64,000 bases of DNA from Chrysomallon squamiferum (Eukaryota > Mollusca > Gastropoda > Neomphalida > Peltospiridae). The stretch lies in assembly GCA_012295275.1 (NCBI GenBank), contig CM022671.1:6371565-6435564 (forward strand), given 5' to 3'. Made by a program: the position numbers and the translations under genes. Below are positions 14,104 through 26,385 of the stretch, piece by piece. Numbering within the stretch: position 1 is the first letter of the stretch; each line of letters starts with the position of its first letter. The notes beneath the pieces are model-generated. The model did no database searches. It saw only the letters and a program-made list of their open reading frames with translations, and had not been told where the DNA came from.

Positions 14104-15138
14104 TTATCAATACTAATGTCGGTATCAATACTAATAAAGTTAACAGCTGGTGCGTTTGTGTAATAGAAATTAATTTTCAAGTGGAGTAGTTGATAAATAT
14201 TTTAAATAATAAATAAACAAACAAACAAATACATACTAAATAAATACGCGAACACATTTAAAAAAAAAAAAAACAAGAAATAAATAAATAACCAAACGAA
14301 GAAAAAGAAAGAAAGAAAGAAAGAAACCATTAAATAATAAATACAAAAAATAAACAAACAAACGAGGTAACATGATGATGACAAGATTTTTGTAGGAACT
14401 GACTTGAATTTGATCAAACTAATCTGAAAAAGTAAACAGAACAGTTTATACAAGTTCAGCTAAGAAACTGGTGTAAGAGAGAATCATTTCACAACTTAGA
14501 TTTTACCAGTCAGTTTACCAAGAACTATAACCGAAAACATTCCGTATAACTGGACCAATTGTCTTTGCACGTAGATTTGAGATGGCCAACTGTTTATGTA
14601 GAAGTCACCAAAATAATCAAATCGAGTTTATAGTGACTTGATAAACACATTGAGGTTATTAGACATTGCTTTTAGCACAAGAAAACTAAAAATCGTAAAT
14701 TTTGCTGATATTTAACATTTTAGAATCTGACGTTTTGATGCAAAATTGTAATGTATTTAATATATTAGTGGGAGAAGTGATGCACAAATCCTATTTCCAC
14801 CTTATTTTGGAAAAAATGTCACCAAGGTGACAAATGGAGCTGAAATGTATACGTGTAGTCACCCTTCTTTTACTGTGTGCTTTACCGTCACCATCTTTTA
14901 CTGTATGTCCCATGATCTTTCATACACCAGTCGTGTTGCCCTGGTTCAGAAGGGGGAAAAAGGACAATGACAATCACGTCCACCGGAGAACGTCGATCCT
15001 GTTAACTGTGCACATCAGGCGAGAAAATTCCATTTCAGTTTGTATATCATCACTACTCGCCGATCTATGCTTTACTTTATCAAATTTTATTACAAAATGG
15101 GATTCATTTGTTACTACTACTACTACTTCTATGAATTT

Positions 15139-15189
<51 letters not shown>

Positions 15190-15241
15190 AATAATAATAA
15201 TAATAATAATTATTATTATTGTTATTATTATTATTATTTTA
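15139..15241. repeat. Compound (AAC)n-(AAT)n-(ATT)n microsatellite
   Basis: About 16 AAC units pass into AAT and then ATT units, ending at the TTTTATCAGG breakpoint motif in front of the MRPL18 relic. Confidence 0.9.
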
Positions 15242-15271
15242 TCAGGTGATGAAAATGTTTTAACAAACGTA

Positions 15272-15371
15272 AAGTGCTCACTTCAAACCAAAACACCAGC
15301 CTGGGATTGACTACGACAGAAAAATCGTTACGCAGAAAGAAAACAGTGGAAGGAGAATTATCAGCCTGAAT
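15272..15371 (+). pseudogene. MRPL18 last-exon relic R2
   Basis: A 5'-truncated copy from the GCTCA... position of the exon. One A is lost in the run of AGAAAAAATCG (here AGAAAAATCG), shifting the frame. It ends GAATAG. It marks the unit with peptide copy 3. Confidence 0.85.
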
Positions 15372-16001
15372 AGCAGAAATTTAGATTTAATTTTAATGTG
15401 AATAACAAAACATGATTAATTTAATGACTAACAAACATGATTAATTTACTGTATTCATGAGACAAACACTTATATAATTAATAGCAAAATTTGAGTAAAA
15501 ACTTGAATTTGTTTATTTTTTATTTTATAAAATAACTAAAAGCAGTACCAAATTTATGCATAAACTTGACAAATTACAGCTTAGGTCCTCAATCTGCAGA
15601 AATACAGTCTTGTTCCTAGTTATCTCCCCTCTCGAAAATAGTTCATTGCTGGTTTTATTGTCTGTCATCTTGTGGTGTTTACAGATTGTTAATGAATGTT
15701 TTTATATTTCTAACAAAATCAGCAGGACTGAATAATAATACAAAAACAGTCATGTGTGAAAAGAAAAGACAGAAAAAAACCATTAGCACCAAATGTTGAG
15801 TTATCTGTGTTACTCCCTACATTAACAGTCTGTGATGCTAAAAGCTAAACACTTCATGTCTGCACCATGCTTGAACTGCACATCTGTCCAGGACATAACA
15901 GATAATTAACACAACATTAATAAACAAATTATGATGAAAAGATGAGATAATGATGTAAATACAAAGAGTGCATGAATCCAGTGTGTGAAATCCTGGTGAA
16001 A

Positions 16002-16074
16002 TTTAAAATAAATAGAGTCACTTAGCTGCACTTTAGACCATTTGTTGTTGTAAAACTGCAGAGAAAACAACAAT
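16002..16074 (+). promoter_or_regulatory. Promoter and exon 1 of copy 3
   Basis: TATA-like TTTAAAATAAATAG lies at 16002-16015 and exon 1 ends at 16074 before GTAAGT. The upstream GATA-like segment is altered (ATGATGAAAAGATGAGATAA). Confidence 0.55.
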
Positions 16075-16305
16075 GTAAGTAAAACTATTTTATATATATT
16101 AGTATTATGGTCTATTTTATTATTTATTTATTTATTGTGAAACAGAGAGCATTGATGAATTACATCTTTAATATTTTTGTTCGCTGTCTCTGCTATGTTC
16201 AGTCATTCTATCTTTAAGTAATTCAAAAGTTAATTTATTTATTTGTCTGTTTATTCCTTTATTGATTACTGTGTAATTCATGAAATTTACGGATACAATT
16301 TATTA

Positions 16306-16363
<58 letters not shown>

Positions 16364-16710
16364 AAGATTAGTAATAATACAGATTAATTAAAATCACAAA
16401 ATCACACTTACTTATTAAAAAAAAAAAAGAAAAAAAAAGAAACGTTATGGTGAAGATTTCTTTCCTTCCGATTTAGCTCCCTCTATGAAGTGCGTTATGA
16501 TTTCCTCACATTTTCATATTCCATTACAGTCATCAACTTACGATCAGGTTACGTTCCGACTAATTGGTCGTAAGTTGGATATCTATTATCTGTATGCATG
16601 TAATCACGTTATCTCAACCTTAAGTCATCCATGTTTTTTTATAGTTTTCTTTTATTATTATTATTATTATTTTTTTTTTTTGTAAACCCTTTAATTAATT
16701 TAAATCAAAG

Positions 16711-17701
16711 ATGAGAGTCGTGCTGGTTCTAGCAGCTGTCGTCTGTGTAGTTGTCACAAAGAGTGATGTTGAGCCTGCCAGAAAAGGTGATCGTTTGACT
16801 TGGCGTCGTGTATGGCTGATAGTTAAAGATGTCGTTAAGAAAACAGCCGTGGATATAGTGATTAACGCTCTTCAAAAAAGAAGTAAGAAACAAATTTTAC
16901 GTAGTGAATATATACGTCAAACTACAACCAAAAGTACTACAACTACTACAACAACAGCTTATATTACTAGACTAATATAAATAATTCGTTTTAATATTGT
17001 ACACAAATTTTAAAGTTGTGGATACGATTTGCAAATGACACCAGTAAAATGCATAATAGAAGACTAGGCACCTAAATGAGGTGTATATTAAATTACTTTT
17101 TAAAAAATAACAAATAGTATTGAAGTACTTTTTTTTATTTTTTTATTTACAATTATTATATTTTATTATTTATTTATTTATTATTATTATATTTTATTAT
17201 TTATTTATTTATTATTATTATTATTATTGTTATTTTTTTTTTTTAACTTTTTTTTGCACTGTAGATCTGGATGAAATTGATGTGGACAATGATGGTGTGA
17301 TAGACAAAGACGAATTGGAGGATATTTTAAGTAGTCGACAAGCAGACGAACTTCTGGAGTTTGCTGATCGTGATGGTGAAGATTTATTATTTAATGAAAT
17401 TGTAAAATATTTTATTGATTTTAGTTAGTTAGTTTGTTAATTGTTTATGGTTTTTAAATATTTGCTTCTCTATGTATACATGTGTACACTCGTACATTGA
17501 TATGGATTAATTTTAAAGTGTTTTCAACATACAAACACACACACACGCAGATACATACATACATATATACATACATACAAACATATATATATCTGAACTT
17601 GAAAATGTTTGATGGAGAGATTTACTAATTTACTTGTAGCTGACGAGATTGTCACCAAGGAAGAACTGCAGCAAATTCTCGATGAATTCAAACATCAGTA
17701 G
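16711..17701 (+). CDS. Peptide precursor copy 3 (atypical, no amidation glycine)
   Basis: Coding exons 16711-16882, 17265-17375 and 17640-17701 give 114 aa, the longest of the set. 3' UTR exon from 17952; AATAAA at 18016-18021. After a signal peptide (1-20, ...TKSDV; cleavage site less clear), the peptide region begins EPARKGDRLTWRRVW. It contains more Asp and Lys than the others and ends INALQ before Lys-Arg, so the amidation glycine of the other copies is Gln here. The exon 3 junction gives Asn-Leu instead of Ser-Val, and EF loops are DVDNDGVIDKDE (63-74) and DRDADEIVTKEE (92-103). The usual exon 2 acceptor (TTTTTAG|TAAACC) is mutated to TTTTTTG|TAAACC; the next AG upstream is 16643-16644, which would lengthen the 5' UTR. 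The open reading frame is intact. Confidence 0.8.
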
Positions 17702-18039
17702 ATGTAAGTTTGTAATAAAATACACGTTTAAATATTAATTAATCTTATAATTATATTAATAACTAAAAAAAGTGTTTAACTGCAAAAAAAATCTATTAAA
17801 ATTAAAATGTATGTATGTATAAATATGGATTTTAACGTCGTGTTTATAACCCATGAACCAAATATATTTATGAATTCGTGTTAAATATTTAAATGACACA
17901 CAAGTAGAAATCTGAACAAAGAAAGTCAACATATTATTTTCTTTGTTTCAGACTCACCCAAGTTTGACCAGCAAAATGTCCAAACAGAAGACGGAGATGT
18001 GAACACATTGAAAACAATAAAGATAAAACCTCTCTAAAA

Positions 18040-18098
18040 TCAGTTTTAAGTTTTTATTTCATCTTATTTTATTTTATTTTATTTTAAATATTTATTTA

Positions 18099-18165
<67 letters not shown>

Positions 18166-19256
18166 TTATCAGTACTAATGTCGGTTAATAAAGTTAACAG
18201 CTGGTGCTTTTGTTTACAGAAGTTAATTTTCAAGTGGGGTAGTTGATAACTATTTTAAATAAATTATCAAACAAAGAAATACATAAGAAAACAAATAAAC
18301 AAACAAACAAATAAATACATGAGAAAATAGATGTATAAATAAATTAAAAGTTAAATAAATAAATAAATAACATGAAAATGAGAAGATTTTAGTAGGAATT
18401 AAGATGAATTTGATCAAACTAATCTAAAACAGTAAACAGAACAGTTTATACAAGTTCAGCTAAGAAACTAGTGTAAGAGGGAATCATGTCACAACTTAGA
18501 TTTACCAGTCTGTTTGAATCATATCAAGAACCATAACCCATGACATTCGGTATTGTCTTTGCACGTATATTTGAGATGGCCAGCTGTTTATGTAGATGTC
18601 AAAAATAATCAAATCGAGTTTACAGTGACTTGATAAACACACTGAGGTTGATTAGACATTTGCTTTAACGAACGAAAACTAAAAATCGTAAATTTTGCTG
18701 ATACTTATAATTTTAGAATCGAACGTTTTGATACAAAATTGTAATGTTTTTAATATGTTATTGGGAAAGGTGATGCACAAATCCTATTTCCATCTTATTT
18801 GAGAAAAATTGTCACCGAGGTAACAAATGGAGCTGAAATGTGTACGTGTAGTCACCTTTCTTTCCTCTGTCTGCTTTAACATCACCATCCTTTACTGTCT
18901 TCTTTTCTTTCGTTTCAAAGATGCCGGCTTTTTGTAGCATTTGTGGACGCATTTTTACAAATATAATAGACAGACACATTTGTATATTTTATATGAACTG
19001 TCGTGTGAAGAGAAGAATATGTTCCATGATCTTTCATACACCAGTCGTGTTGCCCTGGTTCAGAAGGGGAAAAAAGGACAGTGATAATCACGTCCATTGG
19101 AGAGGGTCGATTCTGTTAACTTTGCACATCAGGCGAGAAAATTCCATTTCAGTTTGTATACCATCACTACTCACCGATTTAATATATCAAATTATATTAC
19201 AAAATGATGTTCATTTGTTACTACTAATACTACTACTTTTATTAATTTCATAATGA

Positions 19257-19318
<62 letters not shown>

Positions 19319-19353
19319 TTATCAGGTGATGAAATTTTTTTAACAAATGTAAA
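18040..19353. repeat. Array spacer 3
   Basis: T/A-rich repeats with (TTA)n at about 18,102-18,166, AAAC/AAAT runs at about 18,270-18,370, the conserved block from about 18,660 to 19,210, then (TTA)n at about 19,259-19,318 running into TTTTATCAGG and the MRPL18 relic. No gene is supported. The open frame at 18,921-19,253 is not conserved between units. Confidence 0.7.
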
Positions 19354-19454
19354 CTGCTCAGATCAAACCAGACTACGAGCCTGGGATTGACTACGATAGA
19401 AAAAATCGTTACGCAGAAAGAAAACGATGGAAGGAGGATTATCAACCTGAATAG
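19354..19454 (+). pseudogene. MRPL18 last-exon relic R3
   Basis: 5'-truncated copy beginning at the GCTCAGATC position and reading [18 protein letters not shown] onward to the normal TAG. No acceptor is retained. It marks the unit with peptide copy 4. Confidence 0.85.
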
Positions 19455-20041
19455 CAGAAATTTAGATTTAATTTTAGTGTGAATAACAAACATGATTAAT
19501 TTACTGTAATCATGTAAATTTAAATCAGCTATATTCATGAAACAAACACTTGTGTGATTAACATAGTAAAATTTGAGTAAAAACTTGTATTTGTTTCTTT
19601 TTTATTTTATAAAATATCTAAATTTACGCATAAACTTGACAACTTACAGCTTAGATCCTCAATCTGCAGAAATAAAGTCTTGTCCCTAGTTATCTCCCCT
19701 CTCAAAAAGCGTTCATTGCTGGTTTTATTGGCTGTCATCTTGTGGTTTTACAGATTGTTGGTGATGTCCCACTTAACACAACAAGCAGAACTGAGTGATA
19801 ATGTAAAAAACAATTGTGTGTGGTGTGTGAAAAAAGAAGGAAATAAAACCCCATTAACACCACAAGTTTAACTAACTGTTACTTCCTGGATTAATATTCA
19901 GTGATGCTAAAAGATAAACACTTCATGTCTGCACCATGCCTGAAATATAAATCTGTCCAGGACATAACAGATAATTAACACAACATTAATTAAACAAACA
20001 GTAATGATAAAATGAATCCTGTGTGTGAAATCCTGGTGAAG

Positions 20042-20114
20042 TTTAAAATAAATAGAGTCTCTTAGCTACATTTTAAACCATTTACTGTTGTGAGACTGCA
20101 GAGAAAACAATAAT
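20042..20114 (+). promoter_or_regulatory. Promoter and exon 1 of copy 4
   Basis: TATA-like TTTAAAATAAATAG lies at 20042-20055; exon 1 ends at 20114 (GTAAGT donor). The upstream GATA-like segment is partly deleted (GTAATGATAAAATGAATCC). Confidence 0.55.
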
Positions 20115-20666
20115 GTAAGTACAACTATTTTTATCTATAAAACTTACTGTTATTTTATTATTTATTTATCTATTTATTCTGAAACAGAGAGCATTTATGA
20201 ATTATATCTTTAATATTTGTGTTCGCTGTCTCTGCTATGTTCAGTCATTCTATCTTTAAGTAATTCAAAAGTTTATTTATTTGTCTGTTTATTACTGTGT
20301 AATTCATGACATTTACGGATACTATTTTTATGAATAATAATAATAATAATAATAATGAAAAATTAGTAATTATAGAGATTAATTAAAATAACAAAATCTG
20401 GCATACTTGTTAAAAAAACAACAAAAAACAAATGTTAAGGTGAAGATTTCTTTCCTTTCGAGTTAGCTCCCTCTATGAAGTGCGTTATGATTTCCTCCCA
20501 TTTTCACATTCCATTACAGTCATCAACTTACGACCAGGTTACGTTCCAACTATTTAGTCGTAAGTTGGATATCTGTTATTTGTATGCATGTAATCACGTT
20601 ATCTCAACCTTAAGTCATCCATGTTTTTTGTTTTTTAGTAAACCCTTTAATTGGTTTAAATCAACG

Positions 20667-21404
20667 ATGAGAGTCGTGCTGGTTCTAGCAGTTGTCGTCG
20701 CTATAGCTGTCACAAACAGTGATGCTGGTTGGAGATTACGTCGTGCATGGCGCAGAGCCAAACCTTACGTTATTGAAGCAGCCAAGCAGATCCTCTTTAA
20801 AATTATTGGAAAAAGAAGTAATAAACAAGTTTTAATTAGTGAATATAAACTCAGACTACAAAAATAAATACTACTACAACAACAGCTACTACTACTAGAA
20901 TAATAATCAAAAAAAAAGTTGTGGATACGATTTGCAAATGACACCAGTAAAACGCACAATCGAAGACTAGGCACCTACATCACGTGCATATTAAATTACA
21001 TTTTAAAAAGATAACAAAAAGCATCGCAGTATTTATTTATTTATTTACTTAATTATGTATTTATTTATTATTATTATTTTTTTATTTTTTATTTTATAAT
21101 TATTATTATTATTTTTTTGCTTTGTAGGTGTGAATGAAATTGATGCGAACAATGACGGTGTGATAGACAAAGACGAAATCGAGGCTATTCTAAGTAGCCG
21201 AGAAGCAGACGAACTTCTGGAGTTTGTTGATCGTGATGGTAAAGATTAATTTTTTAATAAAATTTTTAATTATTATTATTATTATTTTTTTTTAGTTAGT
21301 TAGTTTGTGTGTTTTTTTTTTTTTTTAAATATTTGTTTGTTTGTGTTTATATGTGTACATGGACATGGATTAATTTTAAAGTACTTCCAAGTACACACAC
21401 ACAC

Positions 21405-21446
<42 letters not shown>

Positions 21447-21575
21447 GAATTTGAAAATGTTTGGTGGATACATTTAGTAATTTCTCTAATTTTGTTTACT
21501 AATTTACGTGTAGCTGACGAGATTGTCACCAAGGAAGAACTGCAGCAAATCCTCGATGAATTAGAACATCAATAG
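20667..21575 (+). CDS. Peptide precursor copy 4
   Basis: Coding exons 20667-20817, 21128-21238 and 21514-21575 give 107 aa. Exon 2 begins at 20639. 3' UTR exon from 21826; AATAAA at 21890-21895. The start at 20667 aligns with the start of all sister copies; the longer open frame beginning at 20475 reads through intron 1 and is rejected. Signal peptide is 1-20 (...TNSDA). The predicted mature peptide is 21-47, starts GWRLRRAWRRAK, ends QILFKII, has about +7 net charge, and is followed by Gly-Lys-Arg at 48-50. EF loops are DANNDGVIDKDE (56-67) and DRDADEIVTKEE (85-96). The C-terminus is DELEHQ, shared with copy 6. Confidence 0.87.
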
Positions 21576-21914
21576 TTGTAAGTTTGTAATAAAATACGTT
21601 CAAATATAAATTAATCTTATAATTATATTAATAACTAAGTAAACTGTTTAGCTGCAAAATATCTATTAAAAATAGACGTTTGTAAGCATATATAAATATG
21701 AATTTTAATGTCATGTTTATAACCGATGCACTAAATATATTTATGAATTCCTGTTAAATATTTAAATCACATTACAAACAGAAATCTGAACACAGAAAGT
21801 CAATACACTATTTTCTCTGTTTCAGACTCACCCAAGTTTGACCAGCAAAATGTCCAAACAGAAGACGGAGATGTGAACACATTGAAAACAATAAAGATGA
21901 AACCTCTCTAAAAT

Positions 21915-23126
21915 TCAATTTTAAGCTTTTGTTTCATCTTATTTTATTTTATTTTAAATATTTATTTAATTTATTATTATTACTATTATTATTATTATTA
22001 TTATTATTATTTTATCAATACTCATGTCGGTTAATAAAGTTAACAGCTGGTGCGTTTGTGTAATAGAAATACATTTTCAAGTGGAGTAGTTGATAAATAT
22101 TTTAAATAATAAACAAACAAACAAACAAATACATAATAAATAAACACATTAAAAAAAAAAAAAAAAAAAAAAAATAAATAAATAACCAAACGAAGAAAAA
22201 GAAAGAAAGAAAGAAAGAAACCATTAAATAATAAATACAAAAAATAAACAAACAAACGAGGTAACATGAAGATGAAAAGATTTTGTAGAAATTAACTTAA
22301 ATTCGATCAAACTAATCTGAAAAAGTATACAGAACAGTTTACACAAGTTCAGCTAAGAAACTGGTGTAAGAGAGAATCATTTCACAACTTAGTCTGTTTA
22401 CCAAGAACCATAACTCATGCCATTCCGTATAATTGGACCAATTGTCTTTGCACGTAGATTTGAGATGGCCAAAATAATCAAGTTTATAGTGACTTGATAA
22501 ACACATTGAGGTTGATTAGACATTGCTTTTAGTGGACGAAAACTAAAAATCGTAAATTTTGTTGATATTTAAATTTTAGAATCTGACGTTTTGATACAAT
22601 ATTTGTAATGTATTTAATATGTTATTGGGAAAAGTGATGCACAAATCCTCTTTCCACCTTATTTTGGAAAAAACTGTCATCCTTGTTTTCTCTCTGTGCT
22701 TTAACATCACCATCTTTTACTGTCTTCTTTTCTTTCGTTTCAAAGATGCTGGCTTTTTGTAGCATTTGTGGACGCTATTTACCAATATAGTACACAGACA
22801 CATTTGTAAATTTTATATAAACTGTCGTATGAAGAGGAAAGTATGTCCCATGATCTTTCATACACCAGTCGCGTTGGCCTGGTTCAGATGGGAAGAAAAG
22901 GACAATGATAATCACGTCCACTGGAGAGGGTCGATTAACTGTGCAAAAATTTCATTTCAGTTTGTATACCATGACAACTCGCCCATTCAAACTTTAATAC
23001 ATCAAATTTGATTACAAAATGGGTCATTTATTACTACTACTACAATTTCTATTATTAATATTAATATTAATATTATTATTATCATCAGGTAATGAAAACA
23101 AAAATTAACATTTTTTTTTGTAAAAT
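21915..23126. repeat. Array spacer 4
   Basis: Simple repeats (TTA)n at about 21,972-22,014, AAAC/AAAT and (GAAA)n runs at about 22,110-22,260, and the conserved block from about 22,500 to 23,000. The block carries small internal deletions relative to the sister spacers, which break the open frame seen in units 1 and 3. No gene is supported. Confidence 0.7.
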
Positions 23127-23215
23127 TCGAGGCGTTCCTGGATGTATTTTAAGAGGATTTAACTCTAGACGAACCTGCTCAGATCATACCAGAATACTAG
23201 CGTTTGTTTGACAGG
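23127..23215 (+). pseudogene. MRPL18 last-exon relic R4
   Basis: Covers the beginning of the exon (GCGTTCCTGGATGTATTTTAAG...) through ...CAGATCATACCAGAATACTAG, with two in-frame stops, then diverges. The 3' part is lost. It is complementary in coverage to R1-R3, which keep the 3' part. Confidence 0.8.
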
Positions 23216-24289
23216 TAAATTTCTGTAAGTTATATTCATAAGACAAACACTTATGTGATTAACAGATAAAATTTGAGTAAGAATTTATATTAGTTTTTTT
23301 ATTTTATAAAACAACTAAACTCAACAACTTACAGCTTAGGTTCTCAATCTGCAGAAATAAACTTTTGTTCCTAGTTATCCCCCCTCTCGAGAATTGACCA
23401 TTGCTGGTTTTATTGTTTGTCATCATGTGGTTATAACAGATTGTTAATATTTTTATTTTATAAAACATACGTAAAACCAGTTCCATATTTAACCACAAAC
23501 CATACTAGCTTCAGCTCATCCCCCCCGCAAAAAACAACAAAAAAACAACAAAACAAAACAGCAACAACAAAACAACAAAAAGAGTAAAAACAAGACGAAA
23601 TTCAATTCACTTTTGACAACTAGAATTAGTACCTGCATAGCGTATTTCTCAAAACAAAGTACTCAAGTTGTAAAGAACTGAGGTGTGAAATTTGAGATCG
23701 CTGTTTTACATACGAAATATAATTCTAATTAAACTAGGAACAACAATAAAAATAATATTTAAATTTAAATTTAAGTGTGAAATTTGGGGACAATAATAAC
23801 CACAACAAAATTTAAATTGTACTGCACTGAATGTGTTTTTTTTTTTGTTTTTTTTTTTTAGTCTGTTCAAACGTAAATTAATCATTAGTCATTTAAATAC
23901 CTTCTTCTCCTACTTAGTTTTAAGAACGTTTGAAAACATTTTACTCTAATTTAATACAAGAAATTATTTTACATTTCAATCTTTAATTGAGAAAGATAAA
24001 GTTTTTTAAAAAAATGATCATTTCTGGTTTTATTCTTTGACATCTTATGGCGTTTACAGATTGTTAATGTTGTTCTACTTCTAACAAAAATCAGCAGAAT
24101 AATCGATAAACTGTCACGTGTGTGAACAAAAAACAAAAAACATTAGCATCACGAATCAATCTAATTGTGTTACATCCTGGATGAATAGTCAGTCATGCTA
24201 AAAGAATACAAAAATCGTGTCTGCACCGTGCCTAAACTGCACATGTGTCCAGGACGTAACAGATAATTAACACAACATTATTTAAACAA

Positions 24290-24436
24290 ATTATGATGAT
24301 AAGATGAGATAATGATGTAAATACAAAGAGTGCATTAATCCAATGTGTGAAATCCTGGTGAAGTTTAAAATAAATAGAGTCCTTTAGCTACATTTTAGAC
24401 CATTTACTGTTGTAAGACTGCAGTGAAAACAACAAT
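24290..24436 (+). promoter_or_regulatory. Promoter and exon 1 of copy 5
   Basis: TATA-like TTTAAAATAAATAG lies at 24364-24377 and the exon 1 donor follows 24436. ATGATGATAAGATGAGATAA is present upstream. The distance to exon 2 is nearly 2 kb because of the hAT insertion in intron 1. Confidence 0.5.
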
Positions 24437-24483
24437 GTAAGTACAACTCTTTTAATATATCAAGTCTGTTATTGTTATCAGTT

Positions 24484-24522
<39 letters not shown>

Positions 24523-24879
24523 TGCTGAAATAAAGAACATTTATGAATTATATCTTAAATATGTTTGTTTACTTCACTGTATATCTGTTATTTGTGTGTA
24601 TTATTGATGTTATAATATCGAAGTTTCCAGTTCTGGAATTAACACTGATCATTTTGTTAATACTGATATTAAAACCAGTATTAACAAATGTCCTCTTTTT
24701 TTTTTTGGTCCTCTATAATTTTAAAAATCAATAATTATTTCAAGTCAGTAAATTATATCCTTATTGATAATAAAGATTTTTCAAACAAAAACAAATCGTA
24801 ATTTAAAAAAAAAATCATGACCTTACTAATACAAGAGAAATAAAAGAATCTTTAGTCAAAAGCAAACTAATCAGATTAT

Positions 24880-26045
24880 TTTTCAATTTGAAATACAGAT
24901 TTTAGAAAGCAAAGGCTGTTGAGTGAATTTTCAGAAAGATCTGATCTCAACCCTGCTCCTTAAAGCATCCTTTCAGATTTTACACTTGTAGGCTTAATCG
25001 AAAGTAATGCATTACAGAGCTTGTCTAGATTTTCTATTCTTTTTAAAGACACTTCAAAGCTGTTCAGTTCCATGCTGACATCAAAAGTTGCCGAAAGTCC
25101 TTTTCTCAGTTGAATCGTCTCTACCTTTTCTATTTCTTGTAAATATTCTGCAAGCAATGGGTTATTATTTTCCCTTTTCCCAGCTGCTGTTCCTGTTGTA
25201 TCTTTAGAACAGCCAGGTTTTTGTTGCCTTACACTTTATTTTCCCAAATGTACAATGTTTTCAGAGAAAACTCTTTTAAAATGTCTGCCTGCAATTTTCA
25301 TGTGAATAACTTTAGAAGGAGGTGAAGAAAGATCATCATCCTGATTTTCCAATGTTCTAGAGTCATGAAGGTATTTAAGTAAACCTACAATTTCTGTTTG
25401 TTTTCTTGAGGAATAATAATGAATCAGGTTTTCTTTTAATTAATTTGATAGTGGGGTATTCTCCTCTGAAAGTTTTTCTTTATAATGATCTTGAAAGCGG
25501 TTAGTAGTGTTCGATCTCTTGAACACAGTCCTTTAAGAGTTATCTAAAAGGGAGGAAGCATATTTCTGACGTCTTCCAAAATTGCCCAGTCTTTTGATGT
25601 GATTGCCTAAGAGGAATGAATTACTCTCAATGCTTTGTGGATACATTGTTTCAGCTTAAGAAATCTTTCTGTCATGCGTAAAAGACTATTCCATCTTGTC
25701 TTGCAATCTAGGATTAGCTTCAGTTCTTTTCCGTTAAACTGTTGTTGTTGTTGTTTTGGGTGGGAGTTTATAAATCTTGGAGTTTCTCGAAAATTTCGAC
25801 AGATTCTTCTAACTTTATTTATTATAGTATAGAAGCTATCTTGAAGTAATGAAACGCTGAGATATGTACGCAGTTCTAGAAGAAAGAAATCAAATTTTTT
25901 TACTTCATCTGCTTCGTCTTTGCTAATTACTTTAAAAGAAAATAATATCTTTACAAAATTAAAATCTGTGCCGCTTGTTGCTGGAGGCCAGACAAAAGAG
26001 TAGTATGTGTCATACAGGGTCAGGACATCACTGTACGTGGCGCAG
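24880..26045 (-). pseudogene. Degenerate hAT-family transposase in intron 1 of copy 5
   Basis: On the reverse strand the reading passes FGKELQL-type sequence into LILDCKTRWNSLLRMTERFL (around 25,660-25,715), the classic hAT TRWNS core. It ends with KPTSVKSERML, a stop, then GAGLRSDLSENSLNSLCFLK (about 24,905-24,995), the typical hAT C-terminal dimerisation segment. Several in-frame stops and at least one frame change are present, and the N-terminal zinc-finger and first catalytic part are missing. No terminal inverted repeats or target duplication were found by eye. It lies antisense within the long intron 1 of peptide copy 5. Confidence 0.85.
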
Positions 26046-26385
26046 TTCCCAGTTGTGTTAAAACGTTTCTATTCACTTTAATACGAACTTTTTATATTCG
26101 CATAATTATAGCTTTATTGTTTAATACATAATCTTTCCTACAAGGAAAATGACTGCACTATTTGTGGTGTGTGTGTGTGTGCGTGTCTTTGTGAAATATA
26201 AGGAAATATAAGCATATTGTCTTATCTGTATTGATACTAATTTCTTATATTTGGTATCGGTATTCACCCTAGTATGTATATAACACGTTATCTCAACCTT
26301 AAGTCATCCATGTTCTTTTTTTTCTTTCTATCTTTCTTTTTTTTTTTTTTTTTTTAGTAATCCGTTTAATTAATTTAAATCAAAG

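Larger units (their letters stand above)
13336..15271. repeat. Array spacer 2, with an internal partial duplication
   Basis: Contains (TAA)n/(TTA)n at about 13,421-13,502. The stretch from about 13,239 to 13,830 (3' UTR exon plus flank) is repeated from about 13,912 to 14,490. The conserved spacer block follows from about 14,690 to 15,110, then the compound (AAC)n(AAT)n(ATT)n tract that abuts the MRPL18 relic. No gene is supported. The open frame at 14,834-15,310 runs through the microsatellite and is not conserved. Confidence 0.7.

Noticed and set aside
14834-15310. 158-aa + frame with poly-Thr/Ile
   Set aside because: It runs through an (AAC)n(ATT)n tract and ends in the MRPL18 relic; no conservation in sister units.
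20475-20666. Upstream in-frame extension of peptide copy 4 (start at 20,475)
   Set aside because: It covers intron 1 and the acceptor TTTTTTAG; the conserved start at 20,667 begins a perfect signal peptide.
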